Shown here piece by piece: positions 32,479 to 44,930 of a stretch of 64,000 bases of DNA. Each line of letters starts with the position of its first letter. The first letter of the stretch is position 1. The stretch is from Dastarcus helophoroides (Eukaryota > Arthropoda > Insecta > Coleoptera > Bothrideridae). A program made the position numbers and the translations under genes. Location of the stretch: the NCBI GenBank assembly GCA_028583605.1, contig CM053331.1, positions 33,494,318-33,558,317 of the forward strand, given 5' to 3'. Below the pieces are notes generated by a model that did not search any database, was not told where the DNA came from, and saw nothing but the letters and a program-made list of their open reading frames with translations.

Positions 32479-34980
32479 TTTTTCAAAATGTTGACTATTC
32501 CAGATTGTTTCAAAATTTCGCCATCTATTCACATTTTCAAATTTTATGGAGATTTCGGATTCTTTTCTAGATCATTTTTCAAAATTTAGCCATCTATTCA
32601 GATTTTCAAATGTTGTGGACATTTCGGCCCTTTTTTTGGAAACTTCAACCTTCTATGCAAATTTCGATTTACTTGAAAATTTCGGCTACAAAATTTTTGT
32701 TTTTTTTTTAAATTTAAACATTTTCGAAAATTTCCATTTTTCAGGGTTTTTTCGACATTATTTTTAATTACAAGGTCTTTGAAAATTTCGCGTCCAAAAT
32801 TTCGATTTTTAAATTTCACCTATTTTTCAAAATTTTGAATCTTTAAAAATTTCGATTTTTTAAACTCGTCATTTTTGAAATTTTCGATTACGATTCAGTG
32901 TTTTTTTTTTAAATTTTGGCATTTCCTAAATTCCAGAATTTTTTTTGACAATGTTGATTTTTTTTTAAGTTTGAATTTTTATTGAAAAGAACAAAATTTT
33001 TGATTTTTTAACAAAATTTTAACATTTTTGAAAATTTCTATTTTTCAGTGTTTTTTCGACATTTTTTTTTAATTACAACGTCTTTGAAATTTTTGTCTCC
33101 AAAATTTCGATTTTTTAAATTTCAACTGTTTTTCAAAATTTTGAATTTTTTTAAAAGTTTCGATTTTTTTATTCTCATCATTTTTGAAATTTTCGATTAC
33201 TTATTCAGGGTTTTTTTTCAAAATTTTGGCATTTCCTAAATTTCAGAATTTTTTTTGAAAATGTTGATTTTTTTCTTAAAAGTTTTGATTTTTATTAAAA
33301 AGAACTTTTTCAAAATTTCGATATTTTTTCAAAGTTATATATTTTTTCTAATTTTCTATTTAATATTTCGACTTTTTTTAAAATTCTATTTATTTTTAAA
33401 TTTCCAGTTCGATATTTCGACTTTTATTTTAAAATTCTTACGATCCGAAATTTCAAAATCGTAAAGTATTTCTGGGAAATTTTAGTTTTCTAATGAAAAT
33501 TTCGACTTCGCATTTTTTTAAAATTTCGCTGTTGTTTCAGATACCCGAAATTTTTGAACATTTTGACATTTTTCTTTTACTTTCGACTTTTTTGCGAAAA
33601 TCCCAAAGTATTTCAAAAATTTTAATTTTCTAATGAATGTTTCGACTTCACATTTTCGTCCATTTTTTGAAGCTCTCTTTTTCAAAATATGCCTTTGTTG
33701 CAAATTTCGACTGTTTTAAATTTCGAGTGTCCATTTTACAAAATTTGCGAATTTTTAGATAATTTGTGTTTTTTAAGTGTTCCATTTTGTAAAATGTTTT
33801 ATTTTTCAAAGTTTAAATATTTTTCAAAATTCCAGGTGTTTTAAGTTTCGACTGTTTTTAAAAAATTCTACTTTCAAAATTTCGACATTTTTCATAGGTT
33901 CGATTAACTTTTAAAAAATTTGGACTATTTTTTTGTGAATATTTTAACTTTTTGTAAATGTTGACATTTTTGAAAATTTTGACTTGTTCAAGTTTTCGAT
34001 TTTTTTAAATTTAGTTCTTAGAGTTGTATTTCGATTTTTAAAGATAACCAAGGACCAGTCCGTTCCACCAAAATTCAAAAATTACGACAATTTTGAGAAA
34101 TTTAGGCTTTTTTCAAAAGTTTTAACCATTTTTTGACAATTTTACATGCTCGGGGGCCTATTTTTTTTAAATAAAACAAGTTGAGGATTGTTGCATTTAT
34201 GAAGAAAAAAAATGTATTTTTTGTAAATAGGAACAATAAATAGCAGTAGTTTAAAAAACTTCTGAATGAAGTTTTGACATTTTTCTCGACTCCTGTTATC
34301 TTCACCGAAAAATATAAAAAATTCAACGATAAACTGAAAACTTTAATTTTTTTTTCAGTAATTTATTTCCAAAATTTTAATTTTTTCATAAATTTTGGGT
34401 TTAAAATTGATATCCAATCACTTTTATGGCATTAATTTTACGTTTTATTTCCGAAAAAACAACGAAACCTCAAAAGTTGAATATTTCAGTGTAAACTTGA
34501 AAATTGAATCCGAAATTTCTAAAATTCGGCATCAATTGCGAAATTTTTATTTTAATCTGGAATTTCTTTATATTTTTGAAATTTTGTCTTTAAAATGGAA
34601 TTTTTTTCGGAATTATTTTCGAAAAAATAACTATTTTAAGAAACAAATGTTTATGTCAATTTTTAAATTTCACGTTTTTTATTATTAACAGTTATGCTTT
34701 CACATTAAATTCCGATTTTTATTCGATTTTTCAGAATTAAGTTGAATTTTTAAATATAATGTCAAAGTTTTAAGTCCCAATTTATAGTTGAAAAAAAATC
34801 GAATCTTTAAAAAAAAACATTGGATGCTAGCGACAGAGGTGAAAAATTGATTAAAAAAATACAACATTAATGATTTGAAAGTTAAATAGTAGTGAAAACA
34901 GCCAGAATTTCTCGTCTGTATTAAAAACGAAAAGGAAATCTGGAAATGAAATTAGAAATTAAAAATTTTTTGTTGTTGAA
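32479..34980. other. T-rich quasi-repetitive DNA with ~300-bp duplication
   Basis: A block reading TTTCAGGGTTTTTTCGACAT then AATTACAAGGTCTTTGAAA near 32740 is repeated about 301 bp downstream near 33042. At 34035-34070 lies an isolated tail of the foldback family (AACCAAGGACCAGTCCGTTC). From about 34340 the words become more mixed. Open frames are low-complexity. No gene is seen before the exon at 35104. Confidence 0.6.
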
Positions 34981-35082
34981 AATACGTTCAACGGAGTTCA
35001 ATCTCGAGAGTCCCTAAGACGTATCCTCCTCCTCTCCACTTACTATCTTGTACTTGAAATCTGGAAATACATATTTGCTGAA

Positions 35083-35103
35083 ATTTGTCCTGTTTTGTTT
35101 CAG
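35083..35103 (+). other. Predicted splice acceptor in 5' UTR
   Basis: A pyrimidine-rich tract ending GTTTTGTTTCAG (AG at 35102-35103) lies 20 bases before the start codon at 35124. A possible branch-point A is at 35081 in TGCTGAAA. This predicts an upstream noncoding exon somewhere to the left, which I cannot locate. Confidence 0.6.
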
Positions 35104-35123
35104 AATCATCTGTGATATTCGAA

Positions 35124-35234
35124 ATGGGGTGTTTTGGAAGCAAGGACAAATTGTCCAAGGAAGACATGGACTTTTTAAAATCACACACAAGATATGACGA
35201 GAGCACAATAAAAGAATGGTACAAAGGATTTAAG
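35124..35234 (+). CDS. Neuronal calcium sensor family protein, first coding exon (partial gene)
   Basis: This exon encodes 37 residues starting [15 protein letters not shown] and ending IKEWYKGFK, directly followed by a consensus donor GTGAGT at 35235-35240 (phase 0). The start ATG is chosen because Gly2 with Ser6 gives a canonical N-myristoylation signal, as in this family; an upstream in-frame ATG at 35085 lies before the predicted acceptor and is rejected. The [14 protein letters not shown] segment is the conserved helix that precedes EF-hand 1 in the NCS/recoverin superfamily. NCS proteins are about 190 residues with four EF-hands, bind membranes through the myristoyl group and relay calcium signals, mainly in neurons. 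The EF-hand exons are not recognised in the remaining 29 kb, so the first intron is probably very long or the gene continues outside the window. It is more like the invertebrate NCS-2-type proteins than frequenin; that distinction is tentative. Confidence 0.85.
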
Positions 35235-36889
35235 GTGAGTTGGGGACTAATCTTCCGGAGTTATGTTCATGGGCGGACTAAGCGTACAACATGTTCCACT
35301 ATACAGGGGCCCCAACCAAAAAAGGTGGCCTCGATTTTTACTTTTCAATCATAAAGAATGTTTTGGATCTCTGTGGGGCCTCTGTGTAACGCACAGGAAC
35401 CAGAACAAGGTTAATCCATCCTTGGTCATGTTTAGTGTACACTATCAAAGGATCCTGCGAAACATTTCTCTTCTTTATGAAGGATGTTAATAAATAATGA
35501 ACATATTTCATTGGACAATAACGAACATCAGGAATAAGCTAAACTGTTCAAGTTAAATATTTGCGTTTTGTAAACAGACAGCAATAAATCAAGACACTTA
35601 AACAAAACATAATAAATTATGGCTCTGCTAATAGAGCTCGGGCCTGGAAATGCTGCTATTGGGTTTAAACAACCTTAAATCATAGTGGAGCTAATCGCCA
35701 CGAGGCTCCCCCGCTAATTATTATTCCAAACACAAACAGCCAGGAAGTTTGACTCGAACTTAATTTGTCTTTTATAACTCGCATAACGTGCAAGATTTCA
35801 TTAATGTTGTTGCGAAAGCCATTTTCAACGGAATGAATTACAAGGGGCCATTTCTTTTACGAAATTAACTAACACCCAATAAATTCGAGCCGGGAATATA
35901 GTCGGCTCACAAACTGAACGTTCTTTGAACTTTGGGAAAGCGAATTTACATCCATGGAACATTCGCTTTTAACGTAACTTATCGAGCGCACGATTTGACA
36001 ACTATTTCACCTCTGAATTAAAATACATGTTGGATCTTTTTTTCCTGCCCTTTCAGGTTCTTTTTTTTAAGTTGCGAAATCAGTAATAATTTTTGAGAAA
36101 TATGCAAAAAGAAACGATTTTTTTTTACAAAATTATTTATACTAGAGCACTGAACTAAACACTGTGGCTTATGATTAAGTCCATAGAACCTTCTATGGAC
36201 TTAAATTATAGGTTACGTAATTTATTAAACGTTACTTAAAAATATTTTCGAAAAAGTTTCTGGAATCATTCCGAGTCGAATGACACACAATTTTCGAAGG
36301 AGGCGAACTGAAAATCATAGAAAATTTCTTGACTAGACTACATTGTACTTTCCCAATTCAAAATTTATCCAAATAACCCGAAAAGAAGCTAAAGAAGGAG
36401 CCAACAATTGACTTCAAAGTACACAAAACCGACTTATATCTAATTATCGTTATGACCTCGCAGCAATGTCCAGTCAAGTTTCCATTGTTTAAGGTCGACC
36501 TCGAATCGGGGTAAATTATAAGGTACTAACTAATGCCAGCCACCGTAATATAGGGCACAGTATATAGGTATAAATTGCGTTAGAGAGCGCGAGCCGTCTG
36601 AGTTAGTAACAAATTGCGCTACGTAGTCGTAGTAAACCTCCAGAGAGTTGAAGCGAAATAAGGAGATAAGGAAATTTCGCCGGGAATGTCGCCAAGATCC
36701 AACGTCCTTTTAATCTGGGCGCTGATTACGTTAGGATCTCGTTCCTTTGGCCTTCGCACGTTAAACTTTGAATGCGTTTAAGTTTTGATGGCAATTTTGA
36801 TCCTTCGGTTTTCCAATTTTTATTCTTTTGTTACTTAAAAAAGCTGTTTACTACATTAAGAAAGGTAAATAATTTTTGAAAGACAAATA
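35235..36889. other. Intronic or intergenic unique region
   Basis: This follows the GTGAGT donor of the calcium-sensor exon and is presumably the start of its first coding intron. It is non-repetitive with mixed composition. Short frames at 35263-35490 overlap and show no motif. A GC-rich stretch at about 36540-36740 stands out but I cannot assign it. Confidence 0.5.
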
Positions 36890-38760
36890 CCTTTTTTTTC
36901 ACGTTCTTTCATTTGATGTCACATGCTACATTCAATGGCGTCCGCTACTAAGGCTTTTTTTGACACTTTTCGTTCCCGCCTGCCGGTTTGTTGCGTTACG
37001 CTCTTTTATTTGATATGTCACATGCCACACTTCAATCGTGTCCGTTAGTAAAGCCCTTTTGGCAATTTTCGTTACTGCTTTCTTGTTGTATGCGTTACGC
37101 TCTTTCATTTGATATGTCACATGCTACACTTCAATGGTGTCCGCTACTAAGGCCCTTTTGGTACTTTTCGTTGCTGCCTATTTGTTTGACGCGTTGCGCT
37201 CTTTGATTTGACATGTCACCTGCTACACTTTAATGGTGTCCGCTACTAAGGCCCTTTTGGCGCCTTTTGATACCGCCTTCTTGTTCTAAGCGTTATCACC
37301 TATCTGTTTGATGCGTTACGCTCTTTTATGTGATATGCCACATGCTACATTCAATGGTGTCCGCTACTAAGGCCCTTTTGACACTTTTCGTTACCGCCTA
37401 CCGGTTTGTTGCGTTACGCCCTTTCATTTGATATGTCACATGCTACACTTCAATCGTGTCCGTTACTAAAGCCCTTTGGCTCTTTCATTTGATATGTCAC
37501 ATGCTACACTTCAATGGTGTCCGCTACTAAGGCCCTTTTGGTACTTTTCGTTGCCGCCTATTTGTTTGACGCGTTGCGCTCTTTCATTTGATATGTCACA
37601 TGCTACACTTCAATGGTGTCCGCTACTAAGGCCCTTTTGGCAATTTTCGTTACTGCTTTCTTGTTGTACGCGTTACGCTCTTTCATTTGATATGTCACAT
37701 TCAACACTTTAATGGCATTCGCTACTAAGGCCCTTATGGTACTTTTCGTTGCCGCCTATTTGTTTGACGCGTTGCGCTCTTTCATTTGATATGTCACATG
37801 CTACACTTCAATGGTGTCCGCTACTAAGGCCCCTTTGGCGCCTTTTGATACCGCCTTCTTGTTCTACGCGTTATCACCTATCTGTTTGATGCGTTACGCT
37901 CTTTTATTTGATGTGTCACATGCTACACTTCAATGGTGTTCGCTACTAAGGCCCATTTGGGACTTTTCGCTGCCGCCTATCTAATTGACGCGTTACGCTG
38001 CACTTCAATGGTGTCCGCTACTAAAGCCCTTTTGACAATTTTCGTTACTGCTTTCGTGTTCTACGCGTTACGCTCTTTCATTTGATATGTCACATGCTAC
38101 ACTTAAATAATGTGCATTACTAAGGCCCTTTTGGCGCTTTTCGTTACCGCCTTCTTGTTCTACGCGTTACGCTCTTTCATTTGATATGTCACATGCTACA
38201 CTTCAATGGTGTTCGCTACTAAGGCCCTTTTGGCGCTTTTCGTTACCGCCTTCTTGTTCTACGCGTTAGTGCCCACCTGTTTGATGCGTTACTCTTTTTC
38301 ATTCGATATGTCATATGCTGCTCTTTAATGGTGTCCGCTACTAAAGCCCTTTTGGCACTTTTCGTTATTGCTTTTTTATTCTACGCGTTACGCTCTTTAA
38401 TTTGATATGTCACATGCTCCACTTCAATCGTGTCGCCTACTAAGGGCCTTTTGGCATTTTTCGTTACCGTCTACCTATTTGACGTATTACGCTCTTTCAT
38501 TTGATATGTCACATGCTACACTTCAATGGTGTCCGCTACTAAGGCCCTTTTGGTTATTTTCGTTGTCGTTTATCTATTTGACGCGTCACGTTCTTTCATT
38601 TGATATGTCACATGCTACACTTCAGTGGTGTTCGCTAGTAAGGCCCTTTTGGCGCTTTTCGTTACCGCCTTCTTGTTCTACGCGTTACGCTCTTTCATTT
38701 GATATGTCACATGCTACAATTAAATGGTGTTCACTATTAAAGCCCTTTTGACGCTTTTAA
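36890..38760. repeat. ~100-bp satellite array, about 17 copies
   Basis: The landmark GATATGTCACATGCTACACT recurs with periods mostly of 98-120 bp from about 37011 to 38700, together with TGTCCGCTACTAAGGCCCTT and ACGCGTTACGCTCTTTCATT in the same order. Some units carry indels or an inserted module (TTCTTGTTCTACGCGTTATC). Where a unit is near 99-102 bp a reading frame persists across units and gives repeated MSHATLQWCPLLRPFW peptides (37476-37712, 38407-38751). Frame-breaking units show that this is not maintained as protein. Composition differs sharply from the AT-rich DNA on its right. Confidence 0.9.
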
Positions 38761-41700
38761 AATGTATTGTTAAACTGATACTGGTTGAAAGCTGATACCG
38801 ATTCAAACTTACAATTTTCATTTTTTTTTCAAAATTGTTGTTTTTGAATACTCGGCATTTTTCTAACGGATTTAGATCCTGAACAAGTTCGTAATTTTTA
38901 AAAATGTCGAAGTATATACAAATACAAATAAGTCAAAAAAAAACGGTGATTTTCAAAAAAATTTGAAAATCAACAAAATGTGCGAAAGTAAATTCAAAAA
39001 TTTTAAAATTTTCGAAAAATAGAAATTTCGTAAAAATGGATTTTTGAAAAAAGTTTACATTTCTAACAAGGTCGCAGTTTTGAAAATGTTTGAACTTTTA
39101 TGAAAAGTTAAAAATTTCAATAAAAAGTCGAGATTTTCAAATAAAGTCAAAATATTTTAAAACTGCGATATTTCTAAATATTTAATTTTTCAAAAAACGA
39201 AAAGTGAAACAGAAACATGAAAAGACAAAATTTTTAAACAATTCCTTTGTAAAAAGTCGAAAAGTTTGAAAAATAGACGTCGATAAATAAAGTTGATTAT
39301 AAAAAGAAGTCCAAATTGTGAAATTTCGAAATTTTTATTAACGTTTAAAATTTTCAAATAAAAGTCGAAATTGAAAAAAAAATTGAAATTAAAAAGAACT
39401 ATAAATTTTAAAAAAGGCGGAATTTTGTAGTTAAGAATTTCAAGAAAGGTGAAATTTTGAAAAAACTTCGAGATTTAAAAAATGTCACTGTTTGAAAGAA
39501 AATCAAAATTTTCAAAAAAAACATTCAAAATTTTTTCAAATCATACTATTTCAATGGAAAAAATTGTGTTTGATAATCATGATTTAAAAAAAAATCTAAA
39601 TTTTGAGAAATAATCAAAAGTTTCAATAACGCGAAATTTTGATAAAAAAGGTCGAGATATTTTCAAAAAAGTCAAATTATTTTAAGAAAGTAAATTTTAT
39701 TTTTAATAATCAAACGAGTAAAAAATTAGAATATCGAAAAAATCGAAAGTTTTCACTGAAATTAAAATTTCCAGAAAATTAGAAAATTTTAAATGTCCAA
39801 ATTTTAAAAAAGGCAAAATTTCAAAAAGAGTAAAAATTATTTTTGTAGTTGCACTAACTTTCAAAAAATTAAAATTTTGAGTAGAAATTAAAAAAAATCA
39901 AAAATTTAAAATAATCCCTATATTTTGATAAACAATTCTAATTTAAAAAAAACGACCTTTCAAACGGTTCCAAACTTTCGAAAAAGTAGAAATTTCAACA
40001 ACTGACAAAAAATAATGTCTATTATTTTAAAAGAAGCATACATGGATTTTCAACTTAAAAAAAAAAATTAAATTTTGTAAAAAGAGTCGAAAATTAAAAA
40101 GTCGGATCGAAGTATTGATGAACAGTTAAAATTTTCAAAAAACAAAACAAATTAAGATTTTCAAAAACTCGAAATCCTGAACAAAATTTTAGTTTTGAAA
40201 AAATTCGAAGTATAGAAAAATAGTAAAAATTTCGAAAAGGCGCAATTTCGATATTTAAAAAAATCGAGTTTTGAAAAAAATTGCAAATTAAAAAAAGCAT
40301 GTTTTGCAAAAGAACTAAATCTTTTTAAAAAAATTAAAGTTTCGAGACATTAAAAATTTTTAACATACGAAATTTTGAAAAATAGGAGGATTTTGAAAAA
40401 ATATCGACATTTTCAAAAAAGTCGAAATTATAAAAATGTCAAAATTTTCATAAAAAGTTAAATATTTCAATAAAAAGTTAAGTTTTTCAAATAGTCAAAA
40501 TTTTGCAAAAAATATTCGAAAATTTAAACCAATTTCGAAATTTTTTAAGAAAAAACAAACTGTTCAAATAATTTCATATTTTATAAAAAGTCGAAAATTT
40601 TAAAACCAGGCGTCATAAAAGAAAGTCGAACATTAAAAAAGTTCAAAATTTGAAAATGTTCCAAATTTTGAAAATGTTCGAAATTTTTATTAAGAGTTAA
40701 AATTTTTAAATAAAAGTCGGGATTTTCAAAGAAAAGTTCAAATTTTGGAAAAAAAGACTAGACCTTTTAAAACGGCGGAATTTTGGAAAATGGTTAAAGG
40801 TTTCAAAAAAGAAGAAATTTTAAAAAAAATTGAGGTTTGAAAAATGTCAAGATTTGAGAAAAGAGCTCAAAATTTTCAACAAACATTCGACATTTTTGAA
40901 AGGAACTTTTTCAATTTAAAAAAAAATTAAGTTTGATGTCATGATTAAAAAAAATAATAAATTTTGAAAAAAGTCAAAAATTTCAATAAGTGGCGCAATT
41001 TTGAAGAAAGTGGAGAGATTTTTAAAAAGTCGATTTTTTGTTAAATAAAAAATTATTTAAAATAAAAGTATCAAAAGAATTAATAAAATGGGAAATAAAA
41101 AATTACGAATTTTTTCATTAAAATATAAAATTTTTAGAAAATTGGAAATTTGTTAAAATTAGACCGTTTTAATTTCTAAAGAAATCAATTTAGTTAAAAA
41201 AGATCGAAATTTTGAAAAATTCAAACCATTTAAAAAGTCGAAATTTTTTTAAAAAGGCGAAATTTTGAAAAAACACCGTGTTTTGTAAAAATCAAAATTT
41301 TAAAAAATATCAGAATATTTGTAGTTGTAATACAATTTTCGAACATTTTAGATTTTGACTTTTCCAAATTTTTGACCTTTTTTAAAATTTTCAAAAACTC
41401 CAACTTTTTAAAAAGTCGAAATTTTTAAAAAGGCGAAATTTTGAAAAAACTTTGAATTTTGTAAAAATCAAAATTTTAAAGTTTTAGCTGTAATATATTT
41501 TTTTTAAATTTAAAATTCTAGCTTTTCCAAATTTTTGACCTTTTTTAAAATTCTCATTTTCGGAAAAATCTAAATTTTGAAAAGTTGTCAAAAATTTCAA
41601 TAACTCGCGAAATTTTGGAAAATTGTTGGGATATTTTGAAAAAGTCAAATTTTTTAGAAAAGGTAAAATTTTCAAACAAAAATTATCGAAAAATATTGAA

Positions 41701-44700
41701 AATGGAAAATCAAAATTAGTCGAAATTTCTCATTAAAATATAAATTTTTTTGGGAGATTAAAAATTTTCAAAAAATAGATGGAATTTTAACTTTTAGAGT
41801 AAATTTTTAAAAAGAGTGTTATTTTGAAAAACTTAAAGATATTAAAAACTCTTAATTTTCAATTAGGCGAAATTTGAAAAAAATATCGAATTTTAAAAAA
41901 AGGTCCAAATTTTTGTAGTTTTACTAATTTTCAAGAATTTAAAATTTTGTCTTTAAAATTTTCTATTTTTGAAAATTAGTCAACTACAAAAATTCTGACC
42001 TTTTTTAAAATTTTGATATAAGAAAGAAAAACTAAATTTTGTACAATAGTCAAAAATTTCAATAACTCGTGAAATTTTTGAAAAATGTGGGGATATTTTG
42101 AGTAAAAAGTAAAAAATTTTCACAAGATGACAAATTTTCAAAAATAAACGAAATTTAGTTCTCAAAAGAATCAACATTTTTTAAAATGGCGAAATTTTGA
42201 AAAAACATCGAATTTTGTAAAAATCAAAATATTAGAAAAGGTCAAAATATTTGAAAATTAGTAAAACTACAAAAATTTCGATATAAGAAAGAAAATCTAA
42301 ATTTTGAAAAATAGTCAAAAATTTCAATAACGCGAAATTTTGAAAAAATTTTGAGATATTTTGAAAAAAGCGGAATTTTTTTATAAAGTAAAAAAATTTC
42401 ACAAGATGACAAATTTTTAAAAAATAGACGAATTTTAATTTTCAAAAAGTCAAGTATTTAAAAATATCGAACTTTATAAAAATCACAATTTTAAAAAAGA
42501 TCAAAATTTTTGTAGTTGTATTAATTTTCAAAAATTTAAAATTTTGACTTTAAAATTTTCAATTTTTGACAATTAGTTGACTACAAAATTCTAACCTTTT
42601 TTAAAATGTTGATATAAGAAACAAAATTTAAATTTTGAAAAATATTTAAAAATTTTAATAACTCACTAAATTTTTTAAAAATGTGGAGATATTTTGAAAA
42701 AAGTGGATTTTTTTAAAAGTAAAAAATTTTCTAAAGATTACAAATTTTCAAAAATAGATGAATTTTAGTTCCCAAAACAGTTAAAATTTTTCAAAATGGC
42801 GAAATTTTGAAAAAACATCGAATTTTATAAAACTTAAAATATTAAAAATGGTCAAAATTTTTAAAAATTATTAAAACTACAAAAATTTTGACATTTTTTA
42901 AAATTTTGATATAAGAAAGAAAATCTAAATTTTAAGTCGAGATATTTTGAAAAAAAGCGGAATTTATTTAAAAAGCAAAAAAAAAATCACAAGATTACAA
43001 TATTTTCAAAAATAGACGAATTTTAATTCTCAAAAAGGACAAGTTTTTTAAATAGATCGAAATTTGAAGACTCTCAACTTTTTAAAAAGGCCGAATTTTC
43101 AAAAACGGGGAATTTTGAAAAAAATATCGAATTTTATAAAAAACAAAATTTAAAAAAGGTCAAAATTTTTGTAGTTGTATTAATTTTCAAAAATTTTAAA
43201 TTTTGACTTCAAAATTTTCGGTTTTTGAAAATTAGTAAAACTACAAAAATTTTGACCTTTTTTAAAATTTTCATACAAGAATCAAAATCTAAATTTTGAA
43301 AAATAGTCAAAAATTTCAATAACTCGCGAAATTTTCGAAAAATGTCGAGATATTTTGAAAAAACGTGGAATTACTTTAAAAAGTAAAAAAATTTCAGAAG
43401 ATTTCAAAGTTTCAAAAATCGGCGAATTTTAATTCTCAAAAAAGTCAAGTTTTTTAAAAAGATCGAAATTTGGAAAAACTCAAACTTTTTAAAAAGCCCG
43501 AATTTTCAAAAAGGTGAAATTTAGAAAAAGGCGAAAATTTGAAAAAGTCGAAATTTAGAAAAAACAAAATTTAAAAAATGTCAAAATTTTTGTAGTTGTA
43601 CTAATTTTCAAAAATTTAAAATTTTGATTTTTCAAATTTTTCAAGAAAAAATCGAATAAGTTTCAACGGCTTAAAATATTGCAAAATGTCAATATTTTCA
43701 AAAACTCCAAATTTAAAAAAATCATAATTTTTAACAAAAACCATCATTTTAAAAAGTTAAAATTTAAAAAAAGAGACAAAATTTTAAAATGCGAAAACTT
43801 TGAAAAAGGTGGAAATAGGAAATGAAAATCGAATTTAAAAAGACTTCGAATTTTCGGTGGAGTCGTAATTTAAAAGGACAACATTTTCAGTAAAGCTAAA
43901 ATTTAAAAAAATGGGACGTTTAAAAAAATGAGAGCTGAAATTTTCAAAAAAATGAGTCGAAATTTTCAAAAAAATTGAGTTGAAATTAAAAAAAAAATTG
44001 AAACGGCCTAGATTTTCAAAAAAACAGGATAAAAAAAATAATATAAAAAATTTGAAAAAGGTGGAAATTTTGATTGGCGGAAATTTTGATTGGCGGAAAT
44101 TTTGAAAAAGGTGGAAATTTTGAAAAGAATTCGAATACATTTTTGAAATAAAATCGAAATGTCCAAGAAAATTCCAAATATTTAAAACGGGTTGAAATTC
44201 TGAAAAAGGTCAAAATTTTTAAAAAATCCAAAATTTCAAAAATAAAAATGTTTAACCAACAACATTCAAAAGGTTAACATTTCGAAGATTTCGAAAATTG
44301 AAATGTGAAAAAGTTGATTGAATCAAAGCGTAAATTGGAAATGAATTTCTCAAAAAAAAGTCAAAGCCAAAAAACTGAATTTTCAATAGAAGTCGCGGTT
44401 TTGAACAGAGACAAAATTTTGGATAAAGCTTGAATTTTTAAAAAAAGTCGAAGTCTTCCAAAAACGTTGACATATTTAAAAAAAGTCGAATGTTTCAAAA
44501 AAAAGTTGAGATATTCAAAAAAAGCGAAACTTTAGATAAAGTCAAATTTTCCAAAAGTCGCAACGAAGTTGAAAATAAAAAATCCAAAATTCTGAAGAAG
44601 GCAACATTGCTCGAAAAAGTCCAAATCTCAAAAATTGAATAAAAAAGTGGAAATTTAAAACATCAGATTTTTAAAAAAAATCAGAGTTCAGAAAATTCAG

Positions 44701-44930
44701 AATTTAGAAAATTTAGAAAATTCAGAATTTAGAAAATTCAGAATTCAGAAATTCAAAAAATCGAAGTTTCGAGAAAAAGTCGAAATTATTAAAAGAAAAT
44801 CAGGATTTCAAAAAAGTTTCAGTGAGCAGAAATTTTTAAAGCAGTAATTTAGAAAAAATCTGAAAATGTTTTAGAAAATTAGGAATTTCGAAAAAAAGTG
44901 GAAATTTTCATGAAAGCTTAACATTTTTAT
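38761..44930. repeat. A-rich quasi-repetitive DNA with recurring hairpin units
   Basis: The plus strand consists of AAAATTTTGAAAAAAGTCGAAA-like words, the reverse polarity of the left-hand arrays. From about 41330 a landmark TTTTTGTAGTTGTAYTAATT recurs (about 41330, 41913, 42511, 43171, 43591). At three of these places (41905-42000, 42503-42592, 43163-43256) it is followed about 60-70 bp later by its inverse, AATTAGT..ACTACAAAAATT, forming a hairpin. No gene is seen; minus-strand open frames are phenylalanine-rich by-products. Confidence 0.65.

Noticed and set aside
37476..38751. Possible repeat-protein gene in the ~100-bp satellite
   Set aside because: Frame is lost at many units, no start or splice context, and the peptide has no known fold.
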